A stretch of DNA of 64,000 nucleotides from Fidelibacterota bacterium (lineage in GTDB: Bacteria > Fidelibacterota > Marinisomatia > SCGC-AAA003-L08 > TS1B11): the NCBI GenBank assembly GCA_004124295.1, contig SCKI01000013.1, forward strand, positions 1-64,000. The letters are read 5' to 3'. The position numbers and the translations under genes are program-made. The notes beneath the pieces are model-generated. The model made no database searches and was not told the DNA's origin. It saw nothing but the letters and a program-made list of their open reading frames with translations. Position 1 is the first letter of the stretch. Each line of letters opens with the position of its first letter. Of the stretch, positions 30,601 through 40,256 are shown piece after piece.

Positions 30601-31605
30601 CTAGCGCTCCAGGCCCAGGTTGATCAGCAAGGAGGAACCATAGTTGTAGGTGGTGAAGATGCGGACATCAGCCAGTAGAGCGATGCTTCCAAATTTTGCA
30701 AAGCGGATTTGTCCGCCTAACGTGGTGACGGTCTCTGATGAGTCATCGAATTCGGTGCCGTATAGATCGGTTTCCTCATAGTACTCCCCTACGCCGCTGG
30801 CAAAGCCCATATAGACTCGCTTGGGAAAGGCGCCCCCACTGCTGGCCGCTATGCCGAAGCCAATGCCCCCTCGGAGGTCATCATAATACTCGTAGGGATC
30901 GAGTTCTTCGTAGCTGCGAAAAGCCAGTGATAAGTTGAAATAGAGCTGCAGATCCATACCGCTCAGGGTCAATCGGAGCCCGGAGAGGCGCATCATATCC
31001 ACAGAATAGCCCCCTTCGCCCAGCGGTGTTCCGGCTGTGGCGACCCAGGCACCGGGAAGGCCGGTGGGCAATACTTGTGCTGGTGCCGGCGTAGCGGCTC
31101 GAGCAGGTATGGCCGGGGGGCTGGCCTGACCACCCAGCAGCCGGATCGCCACCTGCCGCATGCCCGTCGTCAGCATATCGTCCACTTCGCCCCGCAGGTC
31201 AAAATCGGCGACCTTCAGCACCTCGCCCGTGCCCACGTCCACCAGCCTGGCCGAGACGGTGTAGGTGTTGCCCACCCTGCTGATGCTGCCGCCGACCATG
31301 CGGGTCGCCCCGAGAAGCTGGCCCACCTCCACCAGGCAGTCGTTGGAGGTGCAGCCGCTCAGCTGAAAGTCCTGTTCCGCCAGGATGTCCTGCATCATGC
31401 CCCGTTCCACCACCTGTGAACCGGTCTTGAATATTTCGTTGCGCAGCCGGTTGGTGAGGGCCAGCACCTCGTTTTCAGGGATGCCGATGCCGTCGAAATC
31501 GAGCACGGCGATGGCCTCCTCCTGGGCCGAAACGGTGTTCAGTAGCAGCAACAGCAGAGGGAGCGCCGCCAATGCCCGTCGGGTCCGAATACGGTGTGCA
31601 TGCAT
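30601..31605 (-). CDS. CsgG-like exported protein with C-terminal barrel-like part
   Basis: A 334-aa protein from ATG 31605, with a signal peptide (LAALPLLLLLLNTVSAQ). Residues ~25-165 match the CsgG/TolB-N fold: IAVLDFDGIGIPENEVLALT, an ILAEQDFQLSGCTSNDCLVE block and YTVSARLVDVGTGEV. The C-terminal half (~200-334) has alternating residues typical of beta-strands and ends LLINLGLER, with a loop of acidic residues (YEELDPYEYYDDL). CsgG relatives act at the outer membrane. Here the Cys pair in CTSNDC may form a disulfide. A close paralogue of the N-terminal part is at 54699-55790, with an unrelated C-terminus. Confidence 0.78.
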   Translation of the reverse strand: MHAHRIRTRRALAALPLLLLLLNTVSAQEEAIAVLDFDGIGIPENEVLALTNRLRNEIFKTGSQVVERGMMQDILAEQDFQLSGCTSNDCLVEVGQLLGATRMVGGSISRVGNTYTVSARLVDVGTGEVLKVADFDLRGEVDDMLTTGMRQVAIRLLGGQASPPAIPARAATPAPAQVLPTGLPGAWVATAGTPLGEGGYSVDMMRLSGLRLTLSGMDLQLYFNLSLAFRSYEELDPYEYYDDLRGGIGFGIAASSGGAFPKRVYMGFASGVGEYYEETDLYGTEFDDSSETVTTLGGQIRFAKFGSIALLADVRIFTTYNYGSSLLINLGLER

Positions 31606-31692
31606 CCTGATGAAGCCCCTTTTAATCTCTACTTGACGGTTGGGAACCACAGAATATACGGCGGCGGGGCGCCACAGCCCCAACCTCTTGCA

Positions 31693-33156
31693 TCAGCTCT
31701 TCACCCAGCGCAAATCGAGTTCCCGGTTGGCCTTGGTTTCGTCCAGCCGGCGGACCGGCGTGTTCACCGGCGCATTGCGCAACGCCTCGGGATCGCTGTC
31801 CACCAGGGCGTCAATCTCATGCAGCATGGCGGCGAAGCGGTCGAGGGTCTGCTTGGTCTCCGATTCGGTCGGCTCGATCATCAGCGCTTCGGGCACCACC
31901 AGGGGAAAATAGACCGTCGGGGCGTGGACCCCGTAGTCGAGGAGTTTTTTGGCTATGTCCAGGGTGGGGATCCCACGCTCCTTCTGGCGCCGGCCGGAGA
32001 GGACAAATTCGTGCATGATGCCGTCCCCATAGGGCAGGTCGAAAACATCCGTCAGCAGGGACTTGAGGTAGTTGGCGTTCAGCACGGCCCGGCGGCTCAT
32101 GCTGCGCAGTCCGTCCTCGCCCAGGGCCAGGATATAGGCATAGGCCCGCACCAGCATGCCGAAATTGCCGAAATGCCCGTGCATGCGGCCGATGCTCTCC
32201 GGGCCACCCGGCTCCCAGGCGTAGCTGCCGTTCGATTCGGTCACCAGCGGTCCCGGCAGGTAAGGGGCCAGCTGGGCCGTCACCCCGATGGGGCCGGCGC
32301 CCGGGCCGCCGCCGCCGTGGGGCGTGGAAAAGGTCTTGTGCAGGTTGATGTGGGTAATGTCGAAACCCATGTCGGCGGGCCGGGCCAGGCCGATCAGGGC
32401 ATTCAGGTTGGCTCCGTCCATGTACATCAGGCCCCCGGCAGCGTGGATCATGCCGGTAATCTCCTCGATATGGTCCTCGAACAGACCCAGCGTGTTGGGC
32501 TGGGTCAGCATCATGCCGGCCACATCGGGGCCCAGCTTGCTCTTGAGATCGGCCCGGTCTACCCGGCCCTCCCCGTCCGTGGCCACCTTCACCGTCCGGT
32601 AGCCGCCCATAATGACGCTGGCCGGGTTGGTGCCGTGGGCCGAATCGGGTATCACAATGGTCTGCCGGTCCGCCCCCCTGGAGGCGTGGTACTTGCGTAT
32701 CATCAGCACGCCGGTGAGTTCCCCGGAAGAGCCTGCCGGAGGCTGGAGGGTGAAGCGGTCCATGCCGGTGATCCCCTTGAGAGCCTGCTCAAGCCTGGCC
32801 ATGACCTCCAGCGCCCCCTGGACCTGATCGGCCGGCTGCCGGGGGTGCAGCTGGGCAAAGCCGGGCAAGCTGGCAATGGCATCGTTGATCTTGGGATTAT
32901 ACTTCATGGTACAGCTGCCCAGGGGATAAATGTCCCGGTCCACATGATGATTGCGCACCGACAGCCCGATGAAGTGCCGCAGCACCTCCGGCTCGGAGAC
33001 TTCCGGCAGTGGCGCCGGCTGCTTGCGGAGCAGGCGGGCATCAAGCACGGCGGCCGGGTCGGTGGCGGGCACGTCGGAGGCCGGGGGACGGTGCCCGATG
33101 CGGCCCGGGACCGATTTATCGAAAAGTGAGGCCGGTGGGGCCGTCGCTGCGCTCAT
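31693..33156 (-). CDS. gcvPB: Glycine dehydrogenase (decarboxylating) subunit 2
   Basis: A 487-aa pyridoxal-phosphate subunit of the split P-protein of the glycine cleavage system. The motif NLHKTFSTPHGGGGPGAGPI contains the Lys that binds the cofactor, and YPLGSCTMKYNPKIND is also diagnostic. The partner subunit gcvPA, normally just upstream, is missing here: the neighbour is alaS, overlapping by four bases. The P-protein partner and gcvT/gcvH must lie elsewhere. Confidence 0.95.
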   Translation of the reverse strand: MSAATAPPASLFDKSVPGRIGHRPPASDVPATDPAAVLDARLLRKQPAPLPEVSEPEVLRHFIGLSVRNHHVDRDIYPLGSCTMKYNPKINDAIASLPGFAQLHPRQPADQVQGALEVMARLEQALKGITGMDRFTLQPPAGSSGELTGVLMIRKYHASRGADRQTIVIPDSAHGTNPASVIMGGYRTVKVATDGEGRVDRADLKSKLGPDVAGMMLTQPNTLGLFEDHIEEITGMIHAAGGLMYMDGANLNALIGLARPADMGFDITHINLHKTFSTPHGGGGPGAGPIGVTAQLAPYLPGPLVTESNGSYAWEPGGPESIGRMHGHFGNFGMLVRAYAYILALGEDGLRSMSRRAVLNANYLKSLLTDVFDLPYGDGIMHEFVLSGRRQKERGIPTLDIAKKLLDYGVHAPTVYFPLVVPEALMIEPTESETKQTLDRFAAMLHEIDALVDSDPEALRNAPVNTPVRRLDETKANRELDLRWVKS

Positions 33157-35774
33157 GATTGGGTCCTTTGCAAATAGGCCGCCAGCAGATCGGGAACTCT
33201 GGACATGGCCATATCCAGCAGGGCCGCATCCTTGCTGCCGGCTGTTGCCAGCGTGGGAGAACCGCCGCCGCCGCCGTTAATCTCCCGGGCCACCGTCTTG
33301 ATAAAATCGCCGGCCGGGATTTTGCCGCTGAGATCATCGCTTACGGCCACCACCAGGCTCGGTTTTTCCTGCAGCACCGTGCCCAGCACCACCACCGCCG
33401 ATTCCAGGCGCCGCTTCACCGCGACGGCCAAGTCCTTGAAGGCATCCATTTCGGGCACCTCCACCCTGTCGCTGAGCAGGGTGATCCCGTCCACCTGCAG
33501 CGCCTTGGCCAGCAGCTCGCCGGCCAGATCCCGGTTGGACCGGTCGGCGGCGGACCTCAGCTGCTGTTCCAATGTCTTGATCCGCTCCCGTTGCTGGCGC
33601 ACCATCCCGGTCAACTGGGCCGGCGGAGCATTGAGTTCCCCGCTCAGTTCGCTGAGGAGCGCTTCCTGCCGCCGCACATAGGCCAGGGCCCCCTCGCCGG
33701 TGACCGCCTCGATGCGCCGCACGCCGGCTGCCAGGGCCGACTCGCTGGTGATCTTGAAAAAGCCGATATCGCCGGTACGCTCCACATGGGTGCCGCCGCA
33801 GAGCTCCCGGCTGAATCCGGGCACGTCGATGACCCTCACCCGGTCGCCGTACTTCTCGCCGAACATGGCCACCGCGCCACTCGCCTTGGCCTCATCGAAG
33901 GGCATTTCTGTCGCCGAGACTTTGCTGTTGTCGCGGATAACATCGTTAACCATTCTCTCTACGTCGGTGAGCTGCTCCAACGTGACTTTCTCATAATGGG
34001 TTAGGTCAAACCTGAGTTTATCGGAGTTAACGTGCGATCCGGCCTGGTGCACGTGGTCCCCCAGCACCACCTTGAGGGCCTTGTGCATCAGGTGCGTGGC
34101 GGTGTGGTTCAGGCGGATGGCCTGGCGTCGGGAGGCGTCGACGGTGGCCTCCAATTCTATTGGACCAGCGATGGTCCCCTTTATTGGATGGCAGCGGTGC
34201 ACGATTTCGGTGCGCCCCTCCACTACTTGCTTATTTGTGTCCATGACATGCAACTCCAGCCCACCTCCTGTCAAGGTACCGGTGTCGCCTACCTGCCCCC
34301 CCGAATTGGCATAAAATGGGGTACGATCCAGGACAACATCAATCCACTTATCACTGATAATTCGGTACTTTAAGATTTGCCCGGTGGCTGTGGTAGTCTC
34401 GTAGCCGAGGAATTCCGAACCAGTTCCTTCCTTCACAGTAGTCCAAGGCACCTCCTCCTGCTGAGCCGCTTGTCCGCCCCCTGCTCTGGCTTGTTCCCGC
34501 TGGCTGGCCATGGCTTCGTCAAAACCGGCGCTATCGACTTCCAGATCACGCTCACGGGCCATCAGCTCGGTGAGGTCCAGGGGAAAACCGTAGGTATCGT
34601 ACAACTTGAAGGCGTCGGCTCCGGGGATGGTGTCGCCCTCAGACAGGGGCGCGGTGATTTTCGTGAACAGCTCCAGCCCACGGTCGAGTGTCTCGCCGAA
34701 GGAAATTTCCTCGGCCTGGATCACCTTCTTGATATGTTCCTGGCGCTCGACGATTTCCGGGTAGGCGGCGCCCATGATATCCACAACCGTATCGACCAGC
34801 TTGTAGATGAACGGCTCGTGCTGGTCCAGCATGCGGCCGAACCGGGCCGCCCGGCGCAGAATCCGGCGCACCACGTAGCCCCGGCCCTCGTTGCTGGGCA
34901 GGGCGCCGTCGGCCAGGGAGAAAGTGAGCATACGCACATGGTCCGCCAGGACCCGGTGGGGGGTGCCGCTGTCGTTGACGCTGTAGGCCCGGCCGGTCTG
35001 CTGAGCCACCTGCTCAATGATGGGCGCAAAAAGATCGGTGGAGTAGTTGGAGGTCTGTTTTTGAAGCACGCCGACGATGCGCTCCAGACCGGCGCCGGTG
35101 TCCACATGCCTGGCCGGCAGGTCTCCCAGCGAGCCATCCTCCAGACGGTTATTCTGGATGAAAACCAGGTTCCAGATCTCCCGGTAATCCGCCTCGGCGT
35201 TGACCCCCACCGCCTTCATCCGGCCCAGGTCCTCACCGATATAGTAGTGGATCTCCGAGCACGGCCCGCAGGGACCGGTAGCCCCCATCTCCCAGAAATT
35301 CTCCTTGTCGCCGAAGGCCAGTATCCGCTCCGGGGCGATGTCGGTCACCTCCCTCCAGAGCCTGGCCGCCTCGTCATCCGTGTCGTGGACCGTGGCCCAG
35401 AGGCGCTCCTTCTCGAAACCCCATACGCCGGTGAGCAGCTCCCAGGCCCACTCGATGGCCTCGGCCTTGTAGTAGTCGCCAAAGGACCAGTTGCCGAGCA
35501 TTTCGAAGAAAGTGTGGTGGTAGTGGTCCGCCCCGACCTCCTCCAGATCGTTGTGCTTGCCGGAAACCCGGATGCACTTCTGGCTGTTGACCGCCCGGGG
35601 CTGGGCCGGCTCTGCCTGTCCCAGGAAGATCGGCTTGAACTGGTTCATGCCGGCATTGGTGAACAGGAGCGTGGGATCATCCAGCGGCACCACCGGGCTG
35701 GAGCGCACAAAGGTGTGGCCCTTCCCTTCGAAGAACTCGATAAAGTCCCGGCGGATATCCTGGCTGGTTTTCAT
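33153..35774 (-). CDS. alaS: Alanine--tRNA ligase
   Basis: An 873-aa class II synthetase. It starts MKTSQDIRRDFIEFFEGKGH and has the aminoacylation domain with GMNQFKPIF, plus the editing domain with zinc-site motifs HTATHLMHKAL and CGGTHVERTGDIG. The C-terminal oligomerisation/DHHA1 part has GGGGGSPTLATAGSKD. ATG 35774 is preferred over TTG 35780. The alaS-recX-recA order is commonly conserved in bacteria. One stretch (~33.95-34.45 kb) has lower GC than the rest, without frame disruption. Confidence 0.97.
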   Translation of the reverse strand: MKTSQDIRRDFIEFFEGKGHTFVRSSPVVPLDDPTLLFTNAGMNQFKPIFLGQAEPAQPRAVNSQKCIRVSGKHNDLEEVGADHYHHTFFEMLGNWSFGDYYKAEAIEWAWELLTGVWGFEKERLWATVHDTDDEAARLWREVTDIAPERILAFGDKENFWEMGATGPCGPCSEIHYYIGEDLGRMKAVGVNAEADYREIWNLVFIQNNRLEDGSLGDLPARHVDTGAGLERIVGVLQKQTSNYSTDLFAPIIEQVAQQTGRAYSVNDSGTPHRVLADHVRMLTFSLADGALPSNEGRGYVVRRILRRAARFGRMLDQHEPFIYKLVDTVVDIMGAAYPEIVERQEHIKKVIQAEEISFGETLDRGLELFTKITAPLSEGDTIPGADAFKLYDTYGFPLDLTELMARERDLEVDSAGFDEAMASQREQARAGGGQAAQQEEVPWTTVKEGTGSEFLGYETTTATGQILKYRIISDKWIDVVLDRTPFYANSGGQVGDTGTLTGGGLELHVMDTNKQVVEGRTEIVHRCHPIKGTIAGPIELEATVDASRRQAIRLNHTATHLMHKALKVVLGDHVHQAGSHVNSDKLRFDLTHYEKVTLEQLTDVERMVNDVIRDNSKVSATEMPFDEAKASGAVAMFGEKYGDRVRVIDVPGFSRELCGGTHVERTGDIGFFKITSESALAAGVRRIEAVTGEGALAYVRRQEALLSELSGELNAPPAQLTGMVRQQRERIKTLEQQLRSAADRSNRDLAGELLAKALQVDGITLLSDRVEVPEMDAFKDLAVAVKRRLESAVVVLGTVLQEKPSLVVAVSDDLSGKIPAGDFIKTVAREINGGGGGSPTLATAGSKDAALLDMAMSRVPDLLAAYLQRTQS

Positions 35775-35856
35775 GCTCAAAATGCCTGCTTGCGTGTCAC
35801 TGGAAACAGGGAAGTTAGCCTACCTCTGCCGGGGGAGCCATAGCCCAATCGAAAGC

Positions 35857-36297
35857 TCAGGCAAGTTTGTCCAGGACGGGCCCGATCACCTCCCAGCCGT
35901 AGCCCCGGCGCTGCAGAAATCCGCTCAGGCGCTGCCGCCGCTTTTGATCCGGCTGACCGGCGCTGCTGCGCCACTGCTTTTGGGCCAGGGGCAGAATGGC
36001 CTCCACCAGGTCCGCTTCCCCGACCGTCTCGCTGATCACCCGCTGCGCCAGATCGGGAGCGATGCCCTTGCTGGCCAGCGCGTTCTGCAACCGCCGGGGA
36101 CCCCAGCCCTTGTTGCGCCATTTTTCCCCGGCGTACTGGCGGGCAAATTCTTCGTCCGACTGGTAGCCTTTCTCGCGGAAGTCGTCCAGGGTCTGGGTGA
36201 TCAGGTCGCCATCCAGCCTTTTCCGGCGCAACCGTTGCTCCAGCTCCATCCGGCTCCGGGCCCTGACGGCCAGCAAGCGAAAGGCCGCATCGCGCAC
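35857..36297 (-). CDS. recX: Regulatory protein RecX
   Basis: A 146-aa helical-repeat protein that inhibits or modulates RecA filaments. It shows AVRARSRMELEQRLRRKR, DDFREKGYQSDEEFARQYA and GPRRLQNALASKGI, the tandem three-helix RecX repeats. The first start available is GTG 36297; an in-frame stop lies ~30 bases upstream. It follows recA by 60 bases in the same direction, as in many bacteria. Confidence 0.9.
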   Translation of the reverse strand: MRDAAFRLLAVRARSRMELEQRLRRKRLDGDLITQTLDDFREKGYQSDEEFARQYAGEKWRNKGWGPRRLQNALASKGIAPDLAQRVISETVGEADLVEAILPLAQKQWRSSAGQPDQKRRQRLSGFLQRRGYGWEVIGPVLDKLA

Positions 36298-36357
36298 CTT
36301 CTGGCGTTCGTCTGCGGCCTGACTAATCGCGGTTTCCTATGCGGGCAGCTATCCGGC

Positions 36358-37419
36358 TCAGGTCTGTTCAACCTCCGGCGCCGCTTCCGCTTCCGCTTCC
36401 GGCTCAGGTTCAGCCTCCGGGCCCTCTGCGTTCAGACCCAGGAAGGCCCGTACCTCGACATCAATTTTAGCCCGGGTTTCAAGCTCCTCGATCAGGAACT
36501 GCTTGGCATTTTCCCGGCCCTGGCCCAGGCGCAGATCGCCGTAAGAATACCAGGAGCCGCTTTTTTGCACCACATCCGCTTCCAGGCCGATATCGAGCAG
36601 TTCACCTTCGTAGGAGATGCCTTTCCCGAACATGATATCGAATTCCGCCTGCCTAAAGGGGGGCGCCACCTTGTTTTTTACGACCTTGACCCGGGTCCGG
36701 TTGCCGACCATGAGATCGCCTTCTTTCAAAGCGGCGATGCGGCGGATATCAAGCCGTATCGATGAGTAGAATTTGAGTGCCCGCCCTCCCGGCGTGGTCT
36801 CCGGGCTGCCGTACATGACCCCAATTTTCTCCCTGATCTGGTTGACGAAGATCACCGTCGTGTTCGACTTGGAGACGGTGCCGGTCAGTTTCCGCAGGGC
36901 CTGGCTCATCAGTCTGGCCTGGAGGCCCACATGCGTATCGCCCATTTCGCCATCGAGCTCGGCCTTGGGCACCAGGGCCGCCACCGAATCGATCACCACC
37001 ACGGCCACCGCCTTGCTGCGGACCAACGCCTCCGTAATTTCCATCGCCTGTTCGCCCGTATCGGGCTGGGATATAAGCAGGTTCTGAATATCGACACCCA
37101 GGTTCTGGGCATAGCCTGGGTCCAGGGCATGTTCGGCATCAATAAATGCCGCGTAGCCGCCGGCCTTCTGGGCCTCGGCGATGGCATGCAGGGCCAGGGT
37201 CGTTTTCCCCGACGACTCGGGGCCATATATTTCCGCCACGCGTCCCCGGGGCAGGCCTCCCACACCCAAGGCCATATCCAGCGACAGGGAACCGGTCGAA
37301 ATGACATCCATGGGGGTCAAGGCCTTGTCACCGAGGCGCATTAGGGAGCCCTTGCCGAACTGGCGGTCAATATAGGTGATGGTCGACTCTATGGCCTGGA
37401 GCTTATCCTGATCTATCAT
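36358..37419 (-). CDS. recA: Recombinase RecA
   Basis: A 353-aa ATPase for strand exchange and SOS signalling. It shows [13 protein letters not shown], Walker [21 protein letters not shown], Walker [11 protein letters not shown] and the DNA-binding loop region [20 protein letters not shown]. The C-terminal tail is unusually regular, with Glu/Pro/Ala repeats ([19 protein letters not shown]). Its start overlaps the thpR stop by four bases. No clear LexA-type operator was recognised upstream, because recA is embedded in an operon. Confidence 0.98.
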   Translation of the reverse strand: MIDQDKLQAIESTITYIDRQFGKGSLMRLGDKALTPMDVISTGSLSLDMALGVGGLPRGRVAEIYGPESSGKTTLALHAIAEAQKAGGYAAFIDAEHALDPGYAQNLGVDIQNLLISQPDTGEQAMEITEALVRSKAVAVVVIDSVAALVPKAELDGEMGDTHVGLQARLMSQALRKLTGTVSKSNTTVIFVNQIREKIGVMYGSPETTPGGRALKFYSSIRLDIRRIAALKEGDLMVGNRTRVKVVKNKVAPPFRQAEFDIMFGKGISYEGELLDIGLEADVVQKSGSWYSYGDLRLGQGRENAKQFLIEELETRAKIDVEVRAFLGLNAEGPEAEPEPEAEAEAAPEVEQT

Positions 37420-38003
37420 GATCTCTCCTGATCACTGCTGTTCAATTGAAATGAAGCCAAAGGGACATAGGAAACTCCCCTTTCCCCCACCCGGCTCTCG
37501 TACAAATGTAATACCTCCAACGAGCAATCAACAGGCTGATACTCGGCCTGCAGAAACATGCTCACATCCGGCGGCAACTTCTGCGGGTAGCGGACCCTGC
37601 CCAAGGTCACATGGGGGATGTAATCCCGGGGCTGTTGGGGAAAGCCCAGCGGCTCCAGCAGGCCGTGAATGGCCCCCTCCATCCGCTGCACCGCCGCGAT
37701 GTCCCCCTCCACCCCCATCCACAGCACCCGGGGCCGGGTAGGGGCCGGAAAGACACCGGTGCCGGCCAGATTGATCTGCATGGTCCTAAAATCCGCCAGG
37801 CCGCTTTCCGCCGCAGAGACGATCCCGGCCACCGCCGAGTCAGGTGTCGGGCCCAGGTAGCGCAGGGTCAGGTGGATGTTTCGGGCCGGGACCCAGCGCA
37901 CGGTCTTCTTCGGATCCCCGACCAGGGTGCGCAGTTCCCGGCTTATCCGGATCACCTCCCCGGGCAGCTCGAAGCCGAAGAACAGCCTGACCAGATCATC
38001 CAT
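37416..38003 (-). CDS. thpR: RNA 2',3'-cyclic phosphodiesterase (2H family)
   Basis: A 195-aa LigT/ThpR-like protein. It starts [17 protein letters not shown] and carries both catalytic HxTx motifs, HLTLRYLG and [11 protein letters not shown] 38003 overlaps the end of cinA, and the longer frame to 38078 only reads over the cinA 3' end. The family hydrolyses cyclic phosphates on RNA termini in vitro, but its cellular role is unclear. The cinA-thpR-recA neighbourhood is widespread. Confidence 0.92.
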   Translation of the reverse strand: MDDLVRLFFGFELPGEVIRISRELRTLVGDPKKTVRWVPARNIHLTLRYLGPTPDSAVAGIVSAAESGLADFRTMQINLAGTGVFPAPTRPRVLWMGVEGDIAAVQRMEGAIHGLLEPLGFPQQPRDYIPHVTLGRVRYPQKLPPDVSMFLQAEYQPVDCSLEVLHLYESRVGERGVSYVPLASFQLNSSDQERS

Positions 38004-39222
38004 GCCGTTGCAGCTCCAACCTGAGCAGGTCGAGCACACTCTGCGCCGCCGCCCGGCGATGCGGCTCACGTTCCGCAATCAGATGGGCTTCCCGCACCTT
38101 CGTCGCGCCGGATCCTGCCACCGCCAGGTAGACCAGCCCTACCGGCTTGGCCTGTGACCCACCTCCCGGGCCGGAAATGCCCGTGGTGGCCAAACCCCAA
38201 TCGGCGTGCAAAGCCGCGCGAACCCCGGCAGCCATTTCGAGGGCCACTTCGGCGCTGACCGCCCCGTGGGCTGCGAGGGTCTCTGCCCGGACGCCGAGCA
38301 GGTCAATCTTTGAGCGGTCGCTATAGGCCACCACAGCGCCCTGAAACCAGGCCGAACTGCCTGCCTCAGCCGTGCTGGCCGCCGCCGCCAGGCCCCCGGT
38401 GCACGATTCGGCGATGGCCAGGCTTTCGCCCCGCTGGGCCAGCAACTGGCCGACCCGCCGGGCCAGGCTGTCGCCATGGGTGCTGTAAATCTTGTCGCCC
38501 AGGATGCGGGCCAGATCGTCGGCAGCCCGGTCCACCGCTGCGCTGCCGGCGGCGCCGGTTGCCCCCGCCCGAATCCTGATATCGACGCCTGTGACATCGG
38601 TGAGCAGCCCGACCTGCACCCCCTCCAGGGCCTCCAGGGCCGGCCCCAGTTGCTGGGCCAGGGCGCTCTCAAACAGTCCGGTGGTGCGCAGGGTCCGCAG
38701 CGGCAGTTCAGGCCCCTCCAGGCTGGGCAGCAGCGAGCCGGTAACAATAGCCTCCATTTCCCGGGGGACGCCGGGCAGAAGGATAAAGGTGGTGGCAGCC
38801 GAACGGAATTTCAGGCCCAGAGCGGTCCCCGCCGGGTTGGGCAGGGTCTCGCAGGCGGTGGGGATTTCGGCCTGGGAGCGGTTGTTGTCCGGGATGTCAT
38901 AGCCGCGCGCCTCGAACCGCGAAACCAGCTCCGCCCAGTAGGCCTCATCGAAGCGCAGACCGCAATCGAAGTAGGCACAGCAGGCCAGCTTGGTCACATC
39001 GTCGTGGGTGGGACCGAGTCCGCCGGTGACCAGCACCAGGTCGAACTGCCCATCCCAGCGGGCCAGCGCCTCCACGATGTGCTCTTTGACGTCACCTACC
39101 GAGGCCTTGGCGGCGACAGAGACCCCCCGCGAGGCCAGTGCACGGGCCAGCCAGGCGCTGTTGGAGTCGGTCACATAGCCGTCCAGCAGCTCATCGCCGA
39201 CCGTGAGTATGGCGGCCTTCAT
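37996..39222 (-). CDS. cinA: CinA-family protein (competence/damage-inducible; NMN amidase type)
   Basis: A 408-aa two-domain protein. The N-terminal MoCF-like domain (~1-170) has ILTVGDELLDGYVTDSN and LVTGGLGPTHDDVTK. The C-terminal CinA domain (~255-408) has AESCTGGLAAAASTAEAGSS and TGISGPGGGSQAKPVG, whose Ser/Thr nucleophile loop matches NMN deamidases. The enzyme recycles pyridine nucleotide and repairs modified ADP-ribose. It is coupled to pgpA upstream by ATGA and to thpR downstream. Confidence 0.94.
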   Translation of the reverse strand: MKAAILTVGDELLDGYVTDSNSAWLARALASRGVSVAAKASVGDVKEHIVEALARWDGQFDLVLVTGGLGPTHDDVTKLACCAYFDCGLRFDEAYWAELVSRFEARGYDIPDNNRSQAEIPTACETLPNPAGTALGLKFRSAATTFILLPGVPREMEAIVTGSLLPSLEGPELPLRTLRTTGLFESALAQQLGPALEALEGVQVGLLTDVTGVDIRIRAGATGAAGSAAVDRAADDLARILGDKIYSTHGDSLARRVGQLLAQRGESLAIAESCTGGLAAAASTAEAGSSAWFQGAVVAYSDRSKIDLLGVRAETLAAHGAVSAEVALEMAAGVRAALHADWGLATTGISGPGGGSQAKPVGLVYLAVAGSGATKVREAHLIAEREPHRRAAAQSVLDLLRLELQRHG

Positions 39223-39665
39223 GCCAGGCGGCCCAGTCCGTAAACCAGGGGCCAGGCCAGCAGACCTGCGGCCACATCATCCAGCATGATGCCCCAGCCG
39301 CCGGGGAGCCCCTGCAGGCGGTTGATGGGACCCGGCTTCCATATATCAAACAGCCTGAAAAATAGAAAGGCTGCCGCCAGATGCAGGTTGCCGGTTGAGA
39401 TTCCGGCCAGGGCAATCCAGATGCCCACCACCTCGTCAATGACCACTTCCGACGGGTCGGAGTTGCCGCCGGCCGAGGCCATCCGCTGGGCTGCCCAGGT
39501 GCCGGCCGCGGCGGTAACCAGGATGAGAGCGGCCTGCCCATAGAGCGGCAGAGGCGTCAGGGCCCACCAGATCAGCAGACCCGCCAGGGAGCCCCAGGTG
39601 CCGGGCGCAGGCCGGAGGTAGCCGATCCCCCCGAAGGTGCCGATGGCTATGGCGAGGATTCTAAT
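39219..39665 (-). CDS. pgpA: Phosphatidylglycerophosphatase A, apparently from an ATT start
   Basis: A membrane phosphatase removing the phosphate of phosphatidylglycerophosphate. Translating back from the only ATG (39482), the frame stays open and reads a proper PgpA N-terminus: IRILAIAIGTFGGIGYLRPA, then PGTWGSLAGLLIWW. The core DEVVGIWIAL and FRLFDIWKPGPI follow. The total of 148 aa is a normal length for the family, while the ATG form would be 87 aa and lack the first third. Between the pgsA stop and this region there is no in-frame ATG, GTG or TTG. The most plausible start is ATT 39665, nine bases downstream of the pgsA stop. The gene order pgsA-pgpA-cinA fits phospholipid synthesis. Confidence 0.82.
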   Translation of the reverse strand: MRILAIAIGTFGGIGYLRPAPGTWGSLAGLLIWWALTPLPLYGQAALILVTAAAGTWAAQRMASAGGNSDPSEVVIDEVVGIWIALAGISTGNLHLAAAFLFFRLFDIWKPGPINRLQGLPGGWGIMLDDVAAGLLAWPLVYGLGRLA

Positions 39666-39674
39666 GGAACCGGT

Positions 39675-40256
39675 TCAGTTTGAGCGGGCCAGGGCGCGGA
39701 TGGATTCACGGTTGACCACCAGGTAGTCAATGCCGGTGTAGACGGTGAACAGCATGGTGATGAGCATGACGATGGCGATGGCGTTGGTCTGTTCGATCAG
39801 GCTGCTGAGCCAGGTAAGTTCGTAGGCCTTGAGGCTCAAATAGCCCAGCGTGATGATTACGGCGCCCACCTGCATTCCGGTCTTGCCCTTGGCCCAGTTG
39901 CTGGTGGCCATCGGCATATCCCGGTACTCCAGGGCGAAGCGCACAGCGGTAACCACAACATCCCTGAGCACGATGAGGGCCACGATCCAGGCATAGACCA
40001 GGTCCAGGGTGATGAAACTGACCATGGCGGAGAGGACCAGTATCTTGTCTGCCAGGGGATCAAGCATCTTTCCCAGGCGGGACTCGACGCCCAAGGCCCG
40101 GGCCAGCCGGCCGTCGATGATATCGGTTATGCCGGCGATAATGAAGATGAACAGGGCGATGGTATAACCGTGGCCGTTGCCCCAGAACAGGAAATATATA
40201 AACAACGGCGTCATGCCGATGCGCAGGATGGTCAGCAGGTTGGGGATTTGGCGCAT
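39675..40256 (-). CDS. pgsA: CDP-diacylglycerol--glycerol-3-phosphate 3-phosphatidyltransferase
   Basis: A 193-aa membrane enzyme making phosphatidylglycerophosphate, the substrate of the adjacent pgpA product. NLLTILRIGMTPLFIYFLF at the start and the CDP-alcohol signature DIIDGRLARALGVESRLGKM with DPLADK are intact. ATG 40256 overlaps the recR stop by one base (TGATG); an in-frame GTG lies one codon earlier. A more divergent relative lies at 11500-12063. Confidence 0.93.
   Translation of the reverse strand: MRQIPNLLTILRIGMTPLFIYFLFWGNGHGYTIALFIFIIAGITDIIDGRLARALGVESRLGKMLDPLADKILVLSAMVSFITLDLVYAWIVALIVLRDVVVTAVRFALEYRDMPMATSNWAKGKTGMQVGAVIITLGYLSLKAYELTWLSSLIEQTNAIAIVMLITMLFTVYTGIDYLVVNRESIRALARSN

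Noticed and set aside
39666-39680. UGA between pgsA and pgpA as a third selenocysteine site
   Set aside because: The codons on either side are family ends, not one family; no Cys-aligned column and the only hairpin starts three bases after UGA. An ATT start is simpler.
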